From positions 62,001 to 126,000 of the forward strand of contig NZ_JAFBCR010000001.1 of assembly GCF_016907795.1 (NCBI RefSeq): a stretch of DNA of 64,000 bases. The letters are read 5' to 3'. The position numbers and the translations under genes are program-made. The stretch comes from Kocuria palustris (GTDB lineage: Bacteria > Actinomycetota > Actinomycetes > Actinomycetales > Micrococcaceae). This document shows positions 29,109-40,971 of the stretch, piece by piece. Position 1 is the first letter of the stretch, and the number at the start of each line of letters is the position of its first letter. Under the pieces are notes generated by a model that worked only from the letters and a program-made list of their open reading frames with translations, did no database searches and was not told the DNA's origin.

Positions 29109-29219
29109 TGGACCCGCACTGCACGCCCTGCCGCCGACTTCCGTCCGTCGTCGGGACGTGCGGCCCAGGGCAGGTTCTCCCGATCTCTGCCGCCGCCGAG
29201 CAAGGAGCACTCCAATCAC

Positions 29220-29945
29220 ATGACCGGAGGAGACATCGCCGGGCTCATCGCCGCCGGCGTGTTCGCAGTGCTCGTCGCTCTGCTGGCGGTCCCGATCGTC
29301 AAGCTGGGCCGCGTCTTCGATGAGCTGCGGATCCTGATCCGCGACCTCAACGACGAGACCGAGCCGCTGCTCGAGGAGGTCACGCGCACGGTCGCCACGA
29401 CCAACTCGCAGCTCGAGAAGGTCGATGTCATCACCGACAGCGTCTCGGACGCCTCGGCCAGCATGTCGGCCATGACCTCCCTGGTGGCCTCGACCGTGGG
29501 CCAGCCCATCATCAAGACGGCCGCGTTCTCCTCCGGGGTGCGCCGGGCCTTCAGCGGCGATGCCGTGCGGGCCCGTCGTGAGGAGCGCCGCAGGGCCCGC
29601 GAGGCCGAGCATGCCGCCCGCCCGGGTGCCGCCGAGGACCTGGATCGCACCGAGACGGCACCGACCGATCACGCCGGCTCCTTCCCGCGCGACGAGCAGT
29701 CCGTGCCGGGACGCACGGCCCCCGCTCATGGGATGCCCGTGAGCGAGCAGGGCGGTGCCTGGTGGGAGGGCACGGAGTGGGATACGGATTCGCCCTCCGA
29801 CGGCCCCGAGACGGGCGCCTCATCCGCGCAGCGGCCCCAGGGTGAGAGCATGTTCGGGGAGTCCGTCGAGCGCAGCTCAGCACGGCGCGATCCCGACCAG
29901 GCCGACCAGCCCGAGCGCCGAGACGCGGAAGGACCCCACGCATGA
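29220..29945 (+). CDS. DUF948 domain-containing membrane protein
   Basis: A 241-residue protein with one N-terminal membrane helix (about 5-27, AGLIAAGVFAVLVALLAVPIV). A charged helical region follows, containing KLGRVFDELRILIRDLNDETEPLLEEV, typical of DUF948 proteins found before alaS in Actinobacteria. The C-terminal half is polar and probably disordered. Function is unknown. ATG 29220 has AAGGAG upstream. The next gene overlaps it by four bases. Confidence 0.82.
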   Translation: MTGGDIAGLIAAGVFAVLVALLAVPIVKLGRVFDELRILIRDLNDETEPLLEEVTRTVATTNSQLEKVDVITDSVSDASASMSAMTSLVASTVGQPIIKTAAFSSGVRRAFSGDAVRARREERRRAREAEHAARPGAAEDLDRTETAPTDHAGSFPRDEQSVPGRTAPAHGMPVSEQGGAWWEGTEWDTDSPSDGPETGASSAQRPQGESMFGESVERSSARRDPDQADQPERRDAEGPHA

Positions 29946-30355
29946 GCGCATTGACCAGGCTCGCCGTTCTGGCGGCAGGCGCCGCCGTGGGCGCAGGTGC
30001 CGGTCGGGCCGTCGGCAGCGACCGCGGTCGACGGGCGCTCGCCCAGGCTGTCGAGCGCGGGCGCGGCGCCGTCGAGCCGGCCCATCAGGGCCTCGAGGTG
30101 CCCGTGCGGGAGAACCGGCTGGGCACACGCGTGCTGCGCGTAGTCCAGGACATCCGCGCGGGCATGGACCAGGCCGAGACCGAGCTGCGGGATCAGCTCG
30201 GCGGCTCCGGTGCAGGAAGCCGCAGCGAGGCTGCGGCAAAGCGGCTGAGCGGGCGCGCTGAAGCTGAGCTCCAGCCCGGGCTCCGGGCAGACGAGCAGAC
30301 GATCATCGAGCACGACGACCACGCGATTGTCGAGAGCTCCCGCGGCGGGTCCTGA
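29942..30355 (+). CDS. Small hypothetical protein between DUF948 and alaS
   Basis: A 137-residue protein I cannot name. It has a Gly/Ala-rich hydrophobic N-terminus (about 5-25) that may enter the membrane, then a basic and amphipathic segment with GTRVLRVVQDIRAGMDQAETELRDQL. A polar tail follows. It overlaps the DUF948 gene by four bases (ATGA) and precedes alaS by 73 bases, the place where Micrococcaceae usually carry a small gene of this kind. The coupling suggests a joint role with the DUF948 protein. Confidence 0.7.
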   Translation: MSALTRLAVLAAGAAVGAGAGRAVGSDRGRRALAQAVERGRGAVEPAHQGLEVPVRENRLGTRVLRVVQDIRAGMDQAETELRDQLGGSGAGSRSEAAAKRLSGRAEAELQPGLRADEQTIIEHDDHAIVESSRGGS

Positions 30356-30428
30356 CCCGCGACGCACGGATCGGCTCCTGCCGATTCCCCCACAGACCGA
30401 CACGATTCCAGAGGACCAAGAGGACAAC

Positions 30429-33116
<2,688 letters not shown>

Positions 33117-33126
33117 GGCCTTGGCC

Positions 33127-33726
33127 GTGTCCTCCGAACAGCTCAGCGCGCAGGCGCCGACGGCCATCCGGCCGGGTCGGCGCCTGGGCGTCGACGTCGG
33201 CACCGTGCGCGTGGGCGTGGCCCTGTCCGACCCCGAGAGCATCCTGGCCACCCCGCTGACCACGCTCGAGCGGGACCGCCGCAAGGGCTTCGACATCAAG
33301 CTCGCGGCCAACCTGGTCCACGAGCACGAGGTCGTCGAGGTCGTCGTCGGGCTGCCGCTGGCCATGTCCGGCAGGCACACCGACTCCACGCGCGCGGCGA
33401 TCGCCTGGGCCCAGGGGCTGCAGCGGCGCCTGGCGGCCAAGGGCTGGTCGGTGCCCGTGCGCATGCTCGACGAGCGCTGGAGCTCCACCGAATCCCATCG
33501 CGCCCTGCTCCAAGCGGGCGTGTCCCGACGCGAGCATCGGGACAAGGTGGACCGCCAGGCGGCGGTCACCATCCTCGAGGCCGCACTGTCCATGATCCAT
33601 CGTTCCGGCGGGCTGGCCGGAGTGGAGGTTCCCCCCGCTGACGGAGCCGACGCCGGTTCCGGAGCACACCAGACCACGGTCGCCTCCGCGGAGACGACCG
33701 CCCATCCGGAGGGAGACCTGTCGTGA
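33127..33726 (+). CDS. ruvX: YqgF/RuvX family putative Holliday junction resolvase / pre-16S rRNA nuclease
   Basis: An RNase H-fold protein of the YqgF family, proposed to be a Holliday junction resolvase and shown in E. coli to process the 5' end of 16S rRNA. The motif GRRLGVDVGTVRVGVALSDP contains the first catalytic Asp, and VVVGLPLAMSG and LDERWSSTES are family-typical. About 40 polar residues extend the C-terminus. I use GTG 33127, eight bases after GAGG; TTG 33121 in the same frame would add two residues. The end overlaps mltG by four bases (GTGA). Confidence 0.9.
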   Translation: MSSEQLSAQAPTAIRPGRRLGVDVGTVRVGVALSDPESILATPLTTLERDRRKGFDIKLAANLVHEHEVVEVVVGLPLAMSGRHTDSTRAAIAWAQGLQRRLAAKGWSVPVRMLDERWSSTESHRALLQAGVSRREHRDKVDRQAAVTILEAALSMIHRSGGLAGVEVPPADGADAGSGAHQTTVASAETTAHPEGDLS

Positions 33727-34907
33727 GCGACCAGGACCCGCGCACTGACGCGCACGCCGAGGACTCGGCCGGCCCCAGCGGGGGGCCGCGGCGCGAATCG
33801 CGCGAGATCTCGGGTGCCTTCGAGGCCGAGAACCGCTCGCCCGACGAGCTGCGCCGCCTGACCAAGAAGCACAACATGTCCCTGATCGGGGCCATCGCCC
33901 TGTTCACGGTGGCCGTGGTGCTGACCGTGACCGTGCTGGGCACCACCTTCGGATGGTTCGAGCGCCACGACTACCGCGGCGAGGGCGATGACCCGGTGAC
34001 CTTCACCGTCCAGGAGGGCGCGACCGTCGACCAGGTCGCCGTCGCGCTCGAGGAGGAGGACATCGTCGCCGACGGCGAGCGCTTCATGGAGGTGTTCAAC
34101 GAGGGCCATGCGGGCGACTTCGTGCAGCCGGGGGAGTACGAGCTCAATCGCCAGATGAGCTCGGATGCCGCCGTCTCGAGGCTGATGCAGGAGGAGGAGG
34201 CGACCGACTACGCCGCCGTCCCGCGCACGGTCCGCATGGACGAGACGTTCCAGATCCTCTCCGAGTCCACCGGGCACTCGGTGCAGGACTTCGAGGACGC
34301 CGCCGAGGATCCCACGCAGTACGGCATCTCGGACGAGTTCCCCACGATCGAGGGCTACCTGCACCCGGGCGAGTACCGCTTCCCGCTGGATGCCACCCCG
34401 GAGGAGATCCTCCAGGAGATGGTCGACTCCACGAACAGCGCGCTCGAGGACGCAGGCGTGGCCGAGGAGGACGAGTTCGAGATCCTCACCGTGGCCTCGA
34501 TCGTCGAGTTCGAGGGTGTGCCTGACATCTACGACGACGTCGCGGGAGCGATCTACAACCGCCTGGACAACCCGGACGCCGGAACCGGCGGGCTCATCCA
34601 GTCGGACGCCTCGGTGGCCTACGGCCTGGGCGAGACGACCGTCCACATCTCCGAGGAGGAGAAGAAGGACAAGTCGAACGAGTACAACACGTACGCCAAC
34701 CCGGGCCTGCCCGTGGGCCCGATCGGCTCGCCGAGCACCGAGGCCATCGACGCGGCGGCCAACCCGGCGGAGAACGACTACTACTACTGGGTCACGGTCA
34801 ACCTCGACACCGGCGAGACGAAGTTCGCCTCCACGCTCGAGGAGCACGCGGAGAACGTCGACGAGTACCAGCAGTGGTGCTCCGAGAACGAGGACAAGTG
34901 CCAGTGA
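33723..34907 (+). CDS. mltG: Endolytic transglycosylase MltG
   Basis: MltG (YceG family) cuts nascent peptidoglycan and is thought to end glycan strands. A cytoplasmic polar N-terminus of about 50 residues is followed by one membrane helix (about 56-78). The external domain has a LysM-like part (TFTVQEGATVDQVAVAL) and the catalytic domain with EGYLHPGEYRFP, VASIVEFEG (probable catalytic Glu262) and NTYANPGLPVGPIGSPS. The length of 394 residues is normal. It overlaps both ruvX and aroE by four bases, so all three are translationally coupled. Confidence 0.95.
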   Translation: MSDQDPRTDAHAEDSAGPSGGPRRESREISGAFEAENRSPDELRRLTKKHNMSLIGAIALFTVAVVLTVTVLGTTFGWFERHDYRGEGDDPVTFTVQEGATVDQVAVALEEEDIVADGERFMEVFNEGHAGDFVQPGEYELNRQMSSDAAVSRLMQEEEATDYAAVPRTVRMDETFQILSESTGHSVQDFEDAAEDPTQYGISDEFPTIEGYLHPGEYRFPLDATPEEILQEMVDSTNSALEDAGVAEEDEFEILTVASIVEFEGVPDIYDDVAGAIYNRLDNPDAGTGGLIQSDASVAYGLGETTVHISEEEKKDKSNEYNTYANPGLPVGPIGSPSTEAIDAAANPAENDYYYWVTVNLDTGETKFASTLEEHAENVDEYQQWCSENEDKCQ

Positions 34908-35794
34908 GCACTGCCCACGCGGGGGTGGCCGGCCATCCGATCGGCCACTCCCTGTCGCCTCGGCTGCACGAGGCCGCCTACCGGGTGCTGGGGGAGGCGA
35001 TCGACTACCGGGCCTACGACCTCGAGGAGGGCGAGCTCACCGGCCAGATCGCGCTGCTGCGCCAGGATCCGGCCTGGCAGGGGATGTCGGTGACCATGCC
35101 CCTGAAGCCGGAGGCCGCCGAGCTGGCCGACGAGCTGAGCGATCAGGCGGCGGTCGTCGGCACGGTCAACACGTTGCGCCCGCAGCCCGACGGCTCCCTG
35201 CTGGGGCACAACTCGGACGTCGCCGGGATCGCGGCGTCGCTGCGGGCGGCCGGCGCGGTTCCGGAGGGTGCGCGGGCCTCGGTGCTCGGCGGCGGCGGGA
35301 CGGCCACGGCGGCCCTGGCCGCCCTGCAGCAGCTGGGTGCCGAGGAGGTCGAGCTGTGGGTCCGCTCGCCGCAGCGCGCCGGGCGCGCGGTCGAGGCCGC
35401 TGAGCGCCTCGGGCTGCCGCTGCGGATCCGGGACTGGGATGCCGCGGCGGAGCATCTGGCCGGATCGGATCTGGTGGTCTCGACCCTGCCGCCGCACGGC
35501 GCCGATGACCTGGCCGCGCAGCTGGCCTCGGTGCGCGGGCGCAGCACCGGTGGAACCCTGCTGGATGCCGCCTATGACCCCTGGCCCTCGGCGCTGGCAC
35601 GGGCATGGCAGCGGGCAGGGGGCACGGTGGTCCCCGGGCTGGATATGCTCGTGCTGCAGGCACTGGATCAGATCCGGCTGTTCACCGGTCGCTCGATCGG
35701 CCAGCCCCTGCCCCAGGAGCACGCGGTGATCCGCGCCCTGTGCACCATCGCCGGGCGGCCCGAGCTGGCCGAGGCGGTCCTGCGCAGCTCCTGA
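34904..35794 (+). CDS. aroE: Shikimate dehydrogenase
   Basis: AroE reduces 3-dehydroshikimate to shikimate with NADPH. The family start GVAGHPIGHSLSPRLHEAAY, the catalytic-Lys motif VTMPLKPEAAE, NTLRPQ...LLGHNSDVAG and the Gly-rich nucleotide loop LGGGGTATAALAAL are all present. It is 296 residues long, in the normal range. GTG 34904 overlaps the mltG stop (GTGA). With aroC, aroK and aroB it makes a four-gene shikimate cluster; aroD/aroQ, aroA and a DAHP synthase are not in the window. Confidence 0.95.
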   Translation: MSTAHAGVAGHPIGHSLSPRLHEAAYRVLGEAIDYRAYDLEEGELTGQIALLRQDPAWQGMSVTMPLKPEAAELADELSDQAAVVGTVNTLRPQPDGSLLGHNSDVAGIAASLRAAGAVPEGARASVLGGGGTATAALAALQQLGAEEVELWVRSPQRAGRAVEAAERLGLPLRIRDWDAAAEHLAGSDLVVSTLPPHGADDLAAQLASVRGRSTGGTLLDAAYDPWPSALARAWQRAGGTVVPGLDMLVLQALDQIRLFTGRSIGQPLPQEHAVIRALCTIAGRPELAEAVLRSS

Positions 35795-35893
35795 GCCCCT
35801 TCGGGGCACGAGCTGCGCTCGGCACGAACGCAGAGGAATCACCCACATGCTCCCGCGACCGCGCGTGGAGCCCAGGACGAAGAGAGGCTGAAC

Positions 35894-37141
35894 ATGCTGC
35901 GCTGGCTGAGTGCTGGTGAGTCCCACGGAGAGGCCCTCGTGGGCATCATCGAGGGCGTTCCCGCCGGGGTCAGCCTGACCTCGGCCGACATCCAGGCCGC
36001 GCTGGCCCGACGCCGCCACGGCTACGGCCGCGGCGCGCGCATGAAGTTCGAGCAGGACCGCGTGCGCCTGCTGGGCGGCGTGCGCCACGGCCTGACCCAG
36101 GGCGGTCCGGTGGCGATCGAGATCGCCAACACCGAGTGGCCCAAGTGGGAGACGGTCATGTCCGCCGATCCCGTGGACCCTGCGCTGCTCGAGGGCCGCG
36201 CCCGCAATGCCGCGCTCACCCGCCCGCGTCCCGGTCACGCCGACTTCACCGGCATGCAGAAGTACGGCCACGACGAGGCCCGTCCGGTGCTCGAGCGCGC
36301 CTCGGCCCGGGAGACCGCCACGCGCGTCGCCCTGGGTGCCGTGGCCGCTGCGATCCTCGAGGCACTGGGCGTCGGCCTGGTCTCGCACACGACCGCTGTG
36401 GGCGGCGTCGAATCCCCGATCGACGCGGCGCGCCCGGTGCCCGGCGACGTCGAGGCCCTGGACGCCGATCCGCTGCGCTGCCACGACGCCGAGACCTCGG
36501 CGAAGATGGTCGAGGCCGTCGACGCCGCGCACAAGGACGGTGAGACCCTCGGCGGCGTCGTCGAGGTCCTGGCCTACGGGCTGGCCCCCGGGCTGGGCTC
36601 CTACGTGCACTGGGACCGCCGCCTGGACTCGCGCCTGGCCGGTGCGCTGATGGGCATCCAGGCGATCAAGGGCGTGGAGGTCGGCGACGGCTTCCTCACC
36701 GCCGCGCGTCCCGGCACGCAGGCCCACGACGAGATCATGATCGGCGACGACGGCCGCGTGCACCGCGTCTCCAACCGCGCGGGCGGCATCGAGGGCGGCA
36801 TGTCCATCGGAGACGTCCTGCGCGTGCGGGCTGCCATGAAGCCCATCGCGACCGTCCCCAAGGCGCTGCGCACCGTGGACATCGCCACGCGCGATGCCTC
36901 CCGGGCCCACCACCAGCGCTCGGACGTCTGCGCCGTGCCGGCCGCCGGCGTGGTGGCCGAGGCCATGGTCGCGCTCGTGCTCGCGGAGGCCGCGCTCGAG
37001 AAGTTCGGCGGCGACTCGATCGCCGAGACCGTGCGCAACAAGGACGCCTACCTGGCCGCGATCCCGGAGTCGCTGCGCTCGAGCGGCGAGCTCGGCGCGT
37101 TCGAAGGCACGGAGGGGCCTGCGCCGGAGCGCAACGCGTGA
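35894..37141 (+). CDS. aroC: Chorismate synthase
   Basis: FMN-dependent enzyme that makes chorismate from EPSP, the last shikimate-pathway step. The signatures [18 protein letters not shown] near the N-terminus, [31 protein letters not shown], and [12 protein letters not shown] are clear. The 415-residue length is normal. It starts at ATG 35894, 99 bases after aroE with no -10 box in the gap, and overlaps aroK by four bases. Confidence 0.97.
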   Translation: MLRWLSAGESHGEALVGIIEGVPAGVSLTSADIQAALARRRHGYGRGARMKFEQDRVRLLGGVRHGLTQGGPVAIEIANTEWPKWETVMSADPVDPALLEGRARNAALTRPRPGHADFTGMQKYGHDEARPVLERASARETATRVALGAVAAAILEALGVGLVSHTTAVGGVESPIDAARPVPGDVEALDADPLRCHDAETSAKMVEAVDAAHKDGETLGGVVEVLAYGLAPGLGSYVHWDRRLDSRLAGALMGIQAIKGVEVGDGFLTAARPGTQAHDEIMIGDDGRVHRVSNRAGGIEGGMSIGDVLRVRAAMKPIATVPKALRTVDIATRDASRAHHQRSDVCAVPAAGVVAEAMVALVLAEAALEKFGGDSIAETVRNKDAYLAAIPESLRSSGELGAFEGTEGPAPERNA

Positions 37142-37725
37142 GCCGACGTCGTCGTCCCGCGGCCCCGGATCCTCAGTCGGATCTGGGGCCCTCCCAGGGC
37201 CCGATCGTGCTGATCGGGCCCATGGCCGCGGGCAAATCGCACCTGGCCAAGTACATGGCCCGGCGCTACGGCTACGGCTACGCCGACTCGGACTCGCTGA
37301 TCGTGCAGCGCCACGGGCAGATCCCGCAGCTGTTCGAGGCCCGGGGCGAGGACGAGTTCCGCAGGATCGAGGCGGAGACCATCGCCGAGCTGCTGGAGGA
37401 CGAGTCGCTGGCCGACTCGATCCTCTCGCTGGGCGGCGGCGCTCCCATGACGGCCTCGGTCGAGGCCCTGCTGCAGCACCAGATGGTCGCCTACCTGGAG
37501 ATCGACGAGCGCTCCGTGCGCCGCCGGCTGCGTCGGGCGGGCAACCGCCCCATGCTCAAGGGAGACCCCGTGCAGCGCTGGCGCGATCTGATGGCGCAGC
37601 GCCGGGACACCTACGAGGCCCTGGCGGACATCCGCCTGAACGCCAGCGGCAACCGCCCGATCTCCAGAATCGCCGAGGACCTGCACGAGGAGATCCAGGC
37701 CCTGCGCCGCCAGGCCGCCGGCTGA
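37138..37725 (+). CDS. aroK: Shikimate kinase
   Basis: P-loop kinase that phosphorylates shikimate. Walker A is GPMAAGKSH. The shikimate-binding Asp lies in [28 protein letters not shown] follows, and LSLGGGAPM is the glycine motif. The 195-residue length includes about 20 extra N-terminal polar residues from the GTG at 37138, which overlaps the aroC stop. The LID arginines are visible in [13 protein letters not shown]. Confidence 0.95.
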   Translation: MSRRRRPAAPDPQSDLGPSQGPIVLIGPMAAGKSHLAKYMARRYGYGYADSDSLIVQRHGQIPQLFEARGEDEFRRIEAETIAELLEDESLADSILSLGGGAPMTASVEALLQHQMVAYLEIDERSVRRRLRRAGNRPMLKGDPVQRWRDLMAQRRDTYEALADIRLNASGNRPISRIAEDLHEEIQALRRQAAG

Positions 37726-37800
37726 GACCATCGAGACAGACCACCGCACGAACCGCTCGTGACGCGCCTCGTCGCGCGGAGCGCACAGCGAAGGAGAGCC

Positions 37801-38886
37801 ATGACCACCACACGCATCCCCGTGACCGGCTCGCGCCCCGAGGACGAGTACGAGGTCCTCGTGGGCAGAGGCCTGATGGGCCACCTGGCCGAGATCCTGG
37901 GCAGCCGAGTCCAGAAGGTGCTCGTCATCCACCCGCAGGCCCTCGAGGCCAACGGCCAGGTGGTCGTCGAGCAGCTGCAGGGGGAGGGCTACCAGGCCTT
38001 CCAGGCCGTGATCCCGGATGCCGAGGAGGGCAAGCGCCTGGAGGTCGCGGGCTTCTGCTGGCAGGCTCTGGGCCAGGCCGATTTCACCCGCACCGACGCC
38101 ATCGTCTCGGTCGGGGGCGGAGCAGTGAGCGATCTGGCCGGCTTCGTGGCCGCGACCTGGCTGCGCGGCATCCGCGTGGTGCACGTGCCCACGACCTTCC
38201 TGGGCATGGTCGATGCCGCGGTGGGCGGCAAGACCGGGATCAACACCTCCGAGGGCAAGAACCTCGTGGGCTCGTTCCATCCGCCGGCCGGCGTGCTGTG
38301 CGACCTCGACGTGCTGTCCACCCTGCCGCGCAACGAGCTGCTCACGGGCATGGCCGAGACGGTCAAGTGCGGGTTCATCGCCGATGAGCGGATCCTCGAG
38401 CTGATCGAGCAGCAGCTGGAGGAGGCCACCGACCCGGCCTCACCCGTGCTGCGCGAGCTCGTGGAGCGCACCATCCGGGTCAAGGCGGGCGTCGTCTCCG
38501 GGGACCTGCGGGAGGCGGGTGAGCGCGAGATGCTCAACTACGGCCACACCCTGGGGCATGCGATCGAGCAGAACGAGCGCTACCAGTGGCGCCACGGCGC
38601 CGCCGTCTCGGTCGGCATGATGTTCGCCGCTGAGCTGGGCCGCACCAACGGCACGCTCTCGGACGAGGTCGTGGAGCGCCACCGCAGCATCCTGGAGTCC
38701 CTGGGGCTGCCGGTCGCCTACCGCTTCGACCAGTGGCCCAAGCTGCTGGAGGTCATGAAGCGGGACAAGAAGACCCGCGGCGGCCTGCTGCGCTTCGTGG
38801 TGCTGGACGGCATCGCCCGTCCCCGCATCATGGAGGTGCCCGACCCGTCGATCCTCTACGCGGTGTACCAGGAGGTCGCGGTCTGA
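37801..38886 (+). CDS. aroB: 3-dehydroquinate synthase
   Basis: NAD- and metal-dependent cyclase for the second shikimate-pathway step. The motifs VGGGAVSDLAGFVAATWLRG, PTTFLGMVDAAVGGKTGIN, the catalytic region AETVKCGFIADE and the metal-binding NYGHTLGHAIE are present. It is 361 residues long, which is normal. ATG 37801 has AAGGAGAGCC upstream. A hairpin (38897-38925) follows and closes the aro unit. Confidence 0.97.
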   Translation: MTTTRIPVTGSRPEDEYEVLVGRGLMGHLAEILGSRVQKVLVIHPQALEANGQVVVEQLQGEGYQAFQAVIPDAEEGKRLEVAGFCWQALGQADFTRTDAIVSVGGGAVSDLAGFVAATWLRGIRVVHVPTTFLGMVDAAVGGKTGINTSEGKNLVGSFHPPAGVLCDLDVLSTLPRNELLTGMAETVKCGFIADERILELIEQQLEEATDPASPVLRELVERTIRVKAGVVSGDLREAGEREMLNYGHTLGHAIEQNERYQWRHGAAVSVGMMFAAELGRTNGTLSDEVVERHRSILESLGLPVAYRFDQWPKLLEVMKRDKKTRGGLLRFVVLDGIARPRIMEVPDPSILYAVYQEVAV

Positions 38887-38896
38887 GGCCCCGACA

Positions 38897-38925
38897 GGCG
38901 CCGCCCCCGGGATCGCGGCGGCGCC
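38897..38925 (+). terminator. Possible terminator after aroB
   Basis: An 8-bp GC-only stem (38897-38904 with 38918-38925) with a 13-base loop lies just after the aroB stop and before the efp -10 box. Confidence 0.4.
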
Positions 38926-38933
38926 CGCCTTGC

Positions 38934-38939
38934 TAGAGT
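38934..38939 (+). promoter_or_regulatory. Candidate -10 box (TAGAGT) for efp-nusB
   Basis: TAGAGT lies 58 bases before the efp ATG and just after the aroB hairpin. Confidence 0.5.
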
Positions 38940-38997
38940 GTCCTGCGATCCGCACCCGTCCGCGCTTTTCGGACGCCCCGGCGACGAGAGAGAGAGC

Positions 38998-39561
38998 ATG
39001 GCCACCTCGAACGACATCAAGAACGGCACCGTCCTGAAGATCGACGGCAATCTCTGGAGCGTCATCGAGTTCCAGCACGTCAAGCCGGGCAAGGGCGGCG
39101 CCTTCGTGCGCACCAAGATGCGCAACATCACCTCCGGCAAGGTCGTCGACAAGACCTTCAACGCCGGCGCCAAGGTCGAGACCGCCACGGTCGACCGCTC
39201 CGAGTACCAGTACCTGTACAAGGACGGCGAGGACTTCGTCTTCATGGACAACGACACCTTCGACCAGGTGACCATCCCGGCCGCCGTGGTGGGAGATGCC
39301 GAGAACTTCATGCTCGAGGCCTCCAACGCCACCATCGCGTTCAACGAGGGCACCCCCCTGTACATCGAGCTGCCCCCGTCGGTCGTGCTCGAGATCACCG
39401 AGTCGGCCCCGGGTCTGCAGGGCGACCGCTCGACCGGCGGCACCAAGCCCGCCACCGTCGAGACCGGTTACCAGATCCAGGTCCCGCTGTTCGTCGAGGA
39501 GGGCACGCGCGTCAAGGTCGACACCCGCACGGGCGACTACCTCGGCCGCGTCTCCGAATGA
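38998..39561 (+). CDS. efp: Translation elongation factor P
   Basis: EF-P rescues ribosomes stalled at polyproline. At 187 residues it has the standard three-domain length. Domain I carries the acceptor loop [12 protein letters not shown], whose tip Lys needs no known modification in Actinobacteria. The EF-P signature of domain III ([19 protein letters not shown]) ends the protein. ATG 38998 follows GAGAGAGAG. It overlaps nusB by four bases. Confidence 0.97.
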   Translation: MATSNDIKNGTVLKIDGNLWSVIEFQHVKPGKGGAFVRTKMRNITSGKVVDKTFNAGAKVETATVDRSEYQYLYKDGEDFVFMDNDTFDQVTIPAAVVGDAENFMLEASNATIAFNEGTPLYIELPPSVVLEITESAPGLQGDRSTGGTKPATVETGYQIQVPLFVEEGTRVKVDTRTGDYLGRVSE

Positions 39562-40154
39562 GCGCACGCGGAAGGGCCCGCACCAGGGCTGTCGAGGTCC
39601 TCTTCGAGGCCGAGCAGCGCGACGAGCCAGCGCTTGAGGTCATGAGCCGGCGCCGCGCCCACGACGACAAGCAGCTCGGCGCCTACACGGAGGAGATCAT
39701 CCGCGGGGTGCTGCTGCGCCGCCAGGAGATCGACGAGGCCGTGCAGACCTGGTCTCGCGGCTGGACGCTGGAGCGGATGCCCGCCGTGGACCGCACGCTG
39801 CTGCGCGTGGGGGCCTGGGAGCTGCTCTACAACGACGACGTCCCGGACGCCGTCGCCGTGGCCGAGGCCGTGGGGCTGGCCCGCGAGCTGTCGACCGACG
39901 ACTCCCCGAACTTCGTCAACGGCCTGCTCGGGCGCCTGCAGAAGATCAAGCCCACTCTGCTGGCCGCCCAGCAGGCGGATCCCGAGGCAGCGGACCAGCC
40001 CACGGTGGCGCAGGTCCTGGCCGAGTCCGCCGAGCAGGAGCAGGGTGTGGCCCTGCCCGATTTCGACGAGGCCGAGCTGGAGGGCGCGCAGGTCCTTGCG
40101 CCCGGCTCCGAAGAGCAGGAGGAAGGCTCCGCAAGGCGCACCGACGCCTCCTGA
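39558..40154 (+). CDS. nusB: Transcription antitermination factor NusB
   Basis: NusB, with S10 (NusE), helps the antitermination complex on rRNA operons. The start [21 protein letters not shown] and the C-terminal [18 protein letters not shown] are family-typical. At 198 residues it is longer than the usual 135-150, because about 55 acidic Glu/Gln/Ala-rich residues follow the conserved end. It overlaps efp by four bases, and a strong hairpin follows. Confidence 0.93.
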   Translation: MSARGRARTRAVEVLFEAEQRDEPALEVMSRRRAHDDKQLGAYTEEIIRGVLLRRQEIDEAVQTWSRGWTLERMPAVDRTLLRVGAWELLYNDDVPDAVAVAEAVGLARELSTDDSPNFVNGLLGRLQKIKPTLLAAQQADPEAADQPTVAQVLAESAEQEQGVALPDFDEAELEGAQVLAPGSEEQEEGSARRTDAS

Positions 40155-40172
40155 GGCCGGCTCCAGGCCGAC

Positions 40173-40216
40173 ATGCACACGCGCGCACCGGTGCCCCGCA
40201 CCGGTGCGCGCGCATG
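40173..40216 (+). terminator. Hairpin terminator after nusB
   Basis: A perfect 14-bp core stem (40181-40194 with 40198-40211) with a CCC turn can be extended by outer CATGC/GCATG bases. It separates efp-nusB from the pyr operon. Confidence 0.75.
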
Positions 40217-40281
40217 TCTGGGCCCCTGGCCGATGGCCGCACGAGCGGCAGAGCCCGTCCGGGGGACAGGGTCCCCGGTGC

Positions 40282-40287
40282 TAGGGT
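40282..40287 (+). promoter_or_regulatory. Candidate -10 box (TAGGGT) for the pyr operon
   Basis: TAGGGT would start transcription near 40294, leaving a short leader of about 50 nt that contains the PyrR-type element. Confidence 0.5.
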
Positions 40288-40304
40288 TGCCGTCGGCACA
40301 GCAC

Positions 40305-40335
40305 CCTTTAAGTCCGTCCGGAGAGGCGGGGAAGG
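40305..40335 (+). promoter_or_regulatory. PyrR-binding RNA element overlapping the pyrR ribosome-binding site
   Basis: The segment around GTCCGGAGAGGC (40316-40327) matches the known PyrR-binding loop consensus, with terminal hexaloop CGGAGA (pattern CNGNGA) at 40319-40324. Pairs form between CC and GG just outside the loop and between CCG (40314) and CGG (40327). An outer stem pairs CCTT (40305-40308) with AAGG (40332-40335), which is part of the GAAGGAGG ribosome-binding site. This suggests PyrR-UMP closes the site and blocks translation, as reported for mycobacteria. Confidence 0.7.
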
Positions 40336-40344
40336 AGGCGCACC

Positions 40345-40971
40345 GTGGCAGAGGAGAACCTCCGCGAGACGGCGACGCACCGCTCGGGCCGCGAGCAGGA
40401 CGGCGGCGCGTCGAGCGCACGGCGGATCCTGGCTCCGGCCGACATCGACAGGGCGCTGACGCGCATCGCCCACGAGATCCTGGAGTCCAACCGGGGCGCT
40501 GAGAGCCTCGTGCTCATGGGCATCCCGCGCCGCGGCTATCCGCTGGCGCAGCGACTGGCGGCCAAGCTCGCCCAGTTCGACGACTTCGATCCGCAGACCT
40601 CCCTCGGCCAGCTCGACGTCACCATGTACCGCGACGACCTGCGCACCTCCGGCTCGCGCATCCCCTGGCCCACCCGCTTGCCCGAGGCCGGCATCGACGG
40701 CCGCACCGTGGTCCTGGTGGACGACGTCCTCTACTCCGGTCGCACCATCCGTGCGGCCCTGGACGCCCTCACGGAGCTGGGACGCCCGGAGATCGTGCGG
40801 CTGGCCGTGCTGGTCGACCGCGGCCACCGCCAGCTGCCGATCCGCGCCGACTTCGTCGGCAAGAACCTCCCCACCTCCTCCCAGGAGCGGGTCCGCGTGC
40901 GGCTGTCCGAGATCGACGGAAGCGCCGAGGCGAGCGCGCAGGAGACCGACCAGGTGGTGATCGAGGGATGA
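40345..40971 (+). CDS. pyrR: Pyrimidine operon regulator PyrR / uracil phosphoribosyltransferase
   Basis: PyrR senses UMP/UTP and binds pyr mRNA; many members also have uracil phosphoribosyltransferase activity. The PRPP-binding loop [18 protein letters not shown] lies near 123-140, and [14 protein letters not shown] is the family segment. At 208 residues it has about 25 extra polar N-terminal residues. GTG 40345 follows GAAGGAGG. It is the first gene of the pyr operon, directly behind its own probable RNA target, and overlaps pyrB by four bases. Confidence 0.95.
   Translation: MAEENLRETATHRSGREQDGGASSARRILAPADIDRALTRIAHEILESNRGAESLVLMGIPRRGYPLAQRLAAKLAQFDDFDPQTSLGQLDVTMYRDDLRTSGSRIPWPTRLPEAGIDGRTVVLVDDVLYSGRTIRAALDALTELGRPEIVRLAVLVDRGHRQLPIRADFVGKNLPTSSQERVRVRLSEIDGSAEASAQETDQVVIEG

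Larger units (their letters stand above)
28918..29219. other. Divergent promoter region between the protease gene and the DUF948 operon
   Basis: This 302-base gene-free stretch holds control signals for both sides. On the minus strand there is TACTGT (28976-28971) as -10, then an inverted repeat ACACCGG/CCGGTGT (28943-28960, loop of four) in the protease leader. Overlapping the upstream edge is a small palindrome, TACAcactTGTA, at about 28975-28986. On the plus strand, TACAGT at 29103-29108 is the -10 candidate for the DUF948-alaS unit. No gene is supported here. Confidence 0.5.

Noticed and set aside
40181-40211. Attenuator hairpin of the pyr operon
   Set aside because: It lies upstream of the predicted pyr promoter, so it fits the end of efp-nusB rather than the pyr leader.
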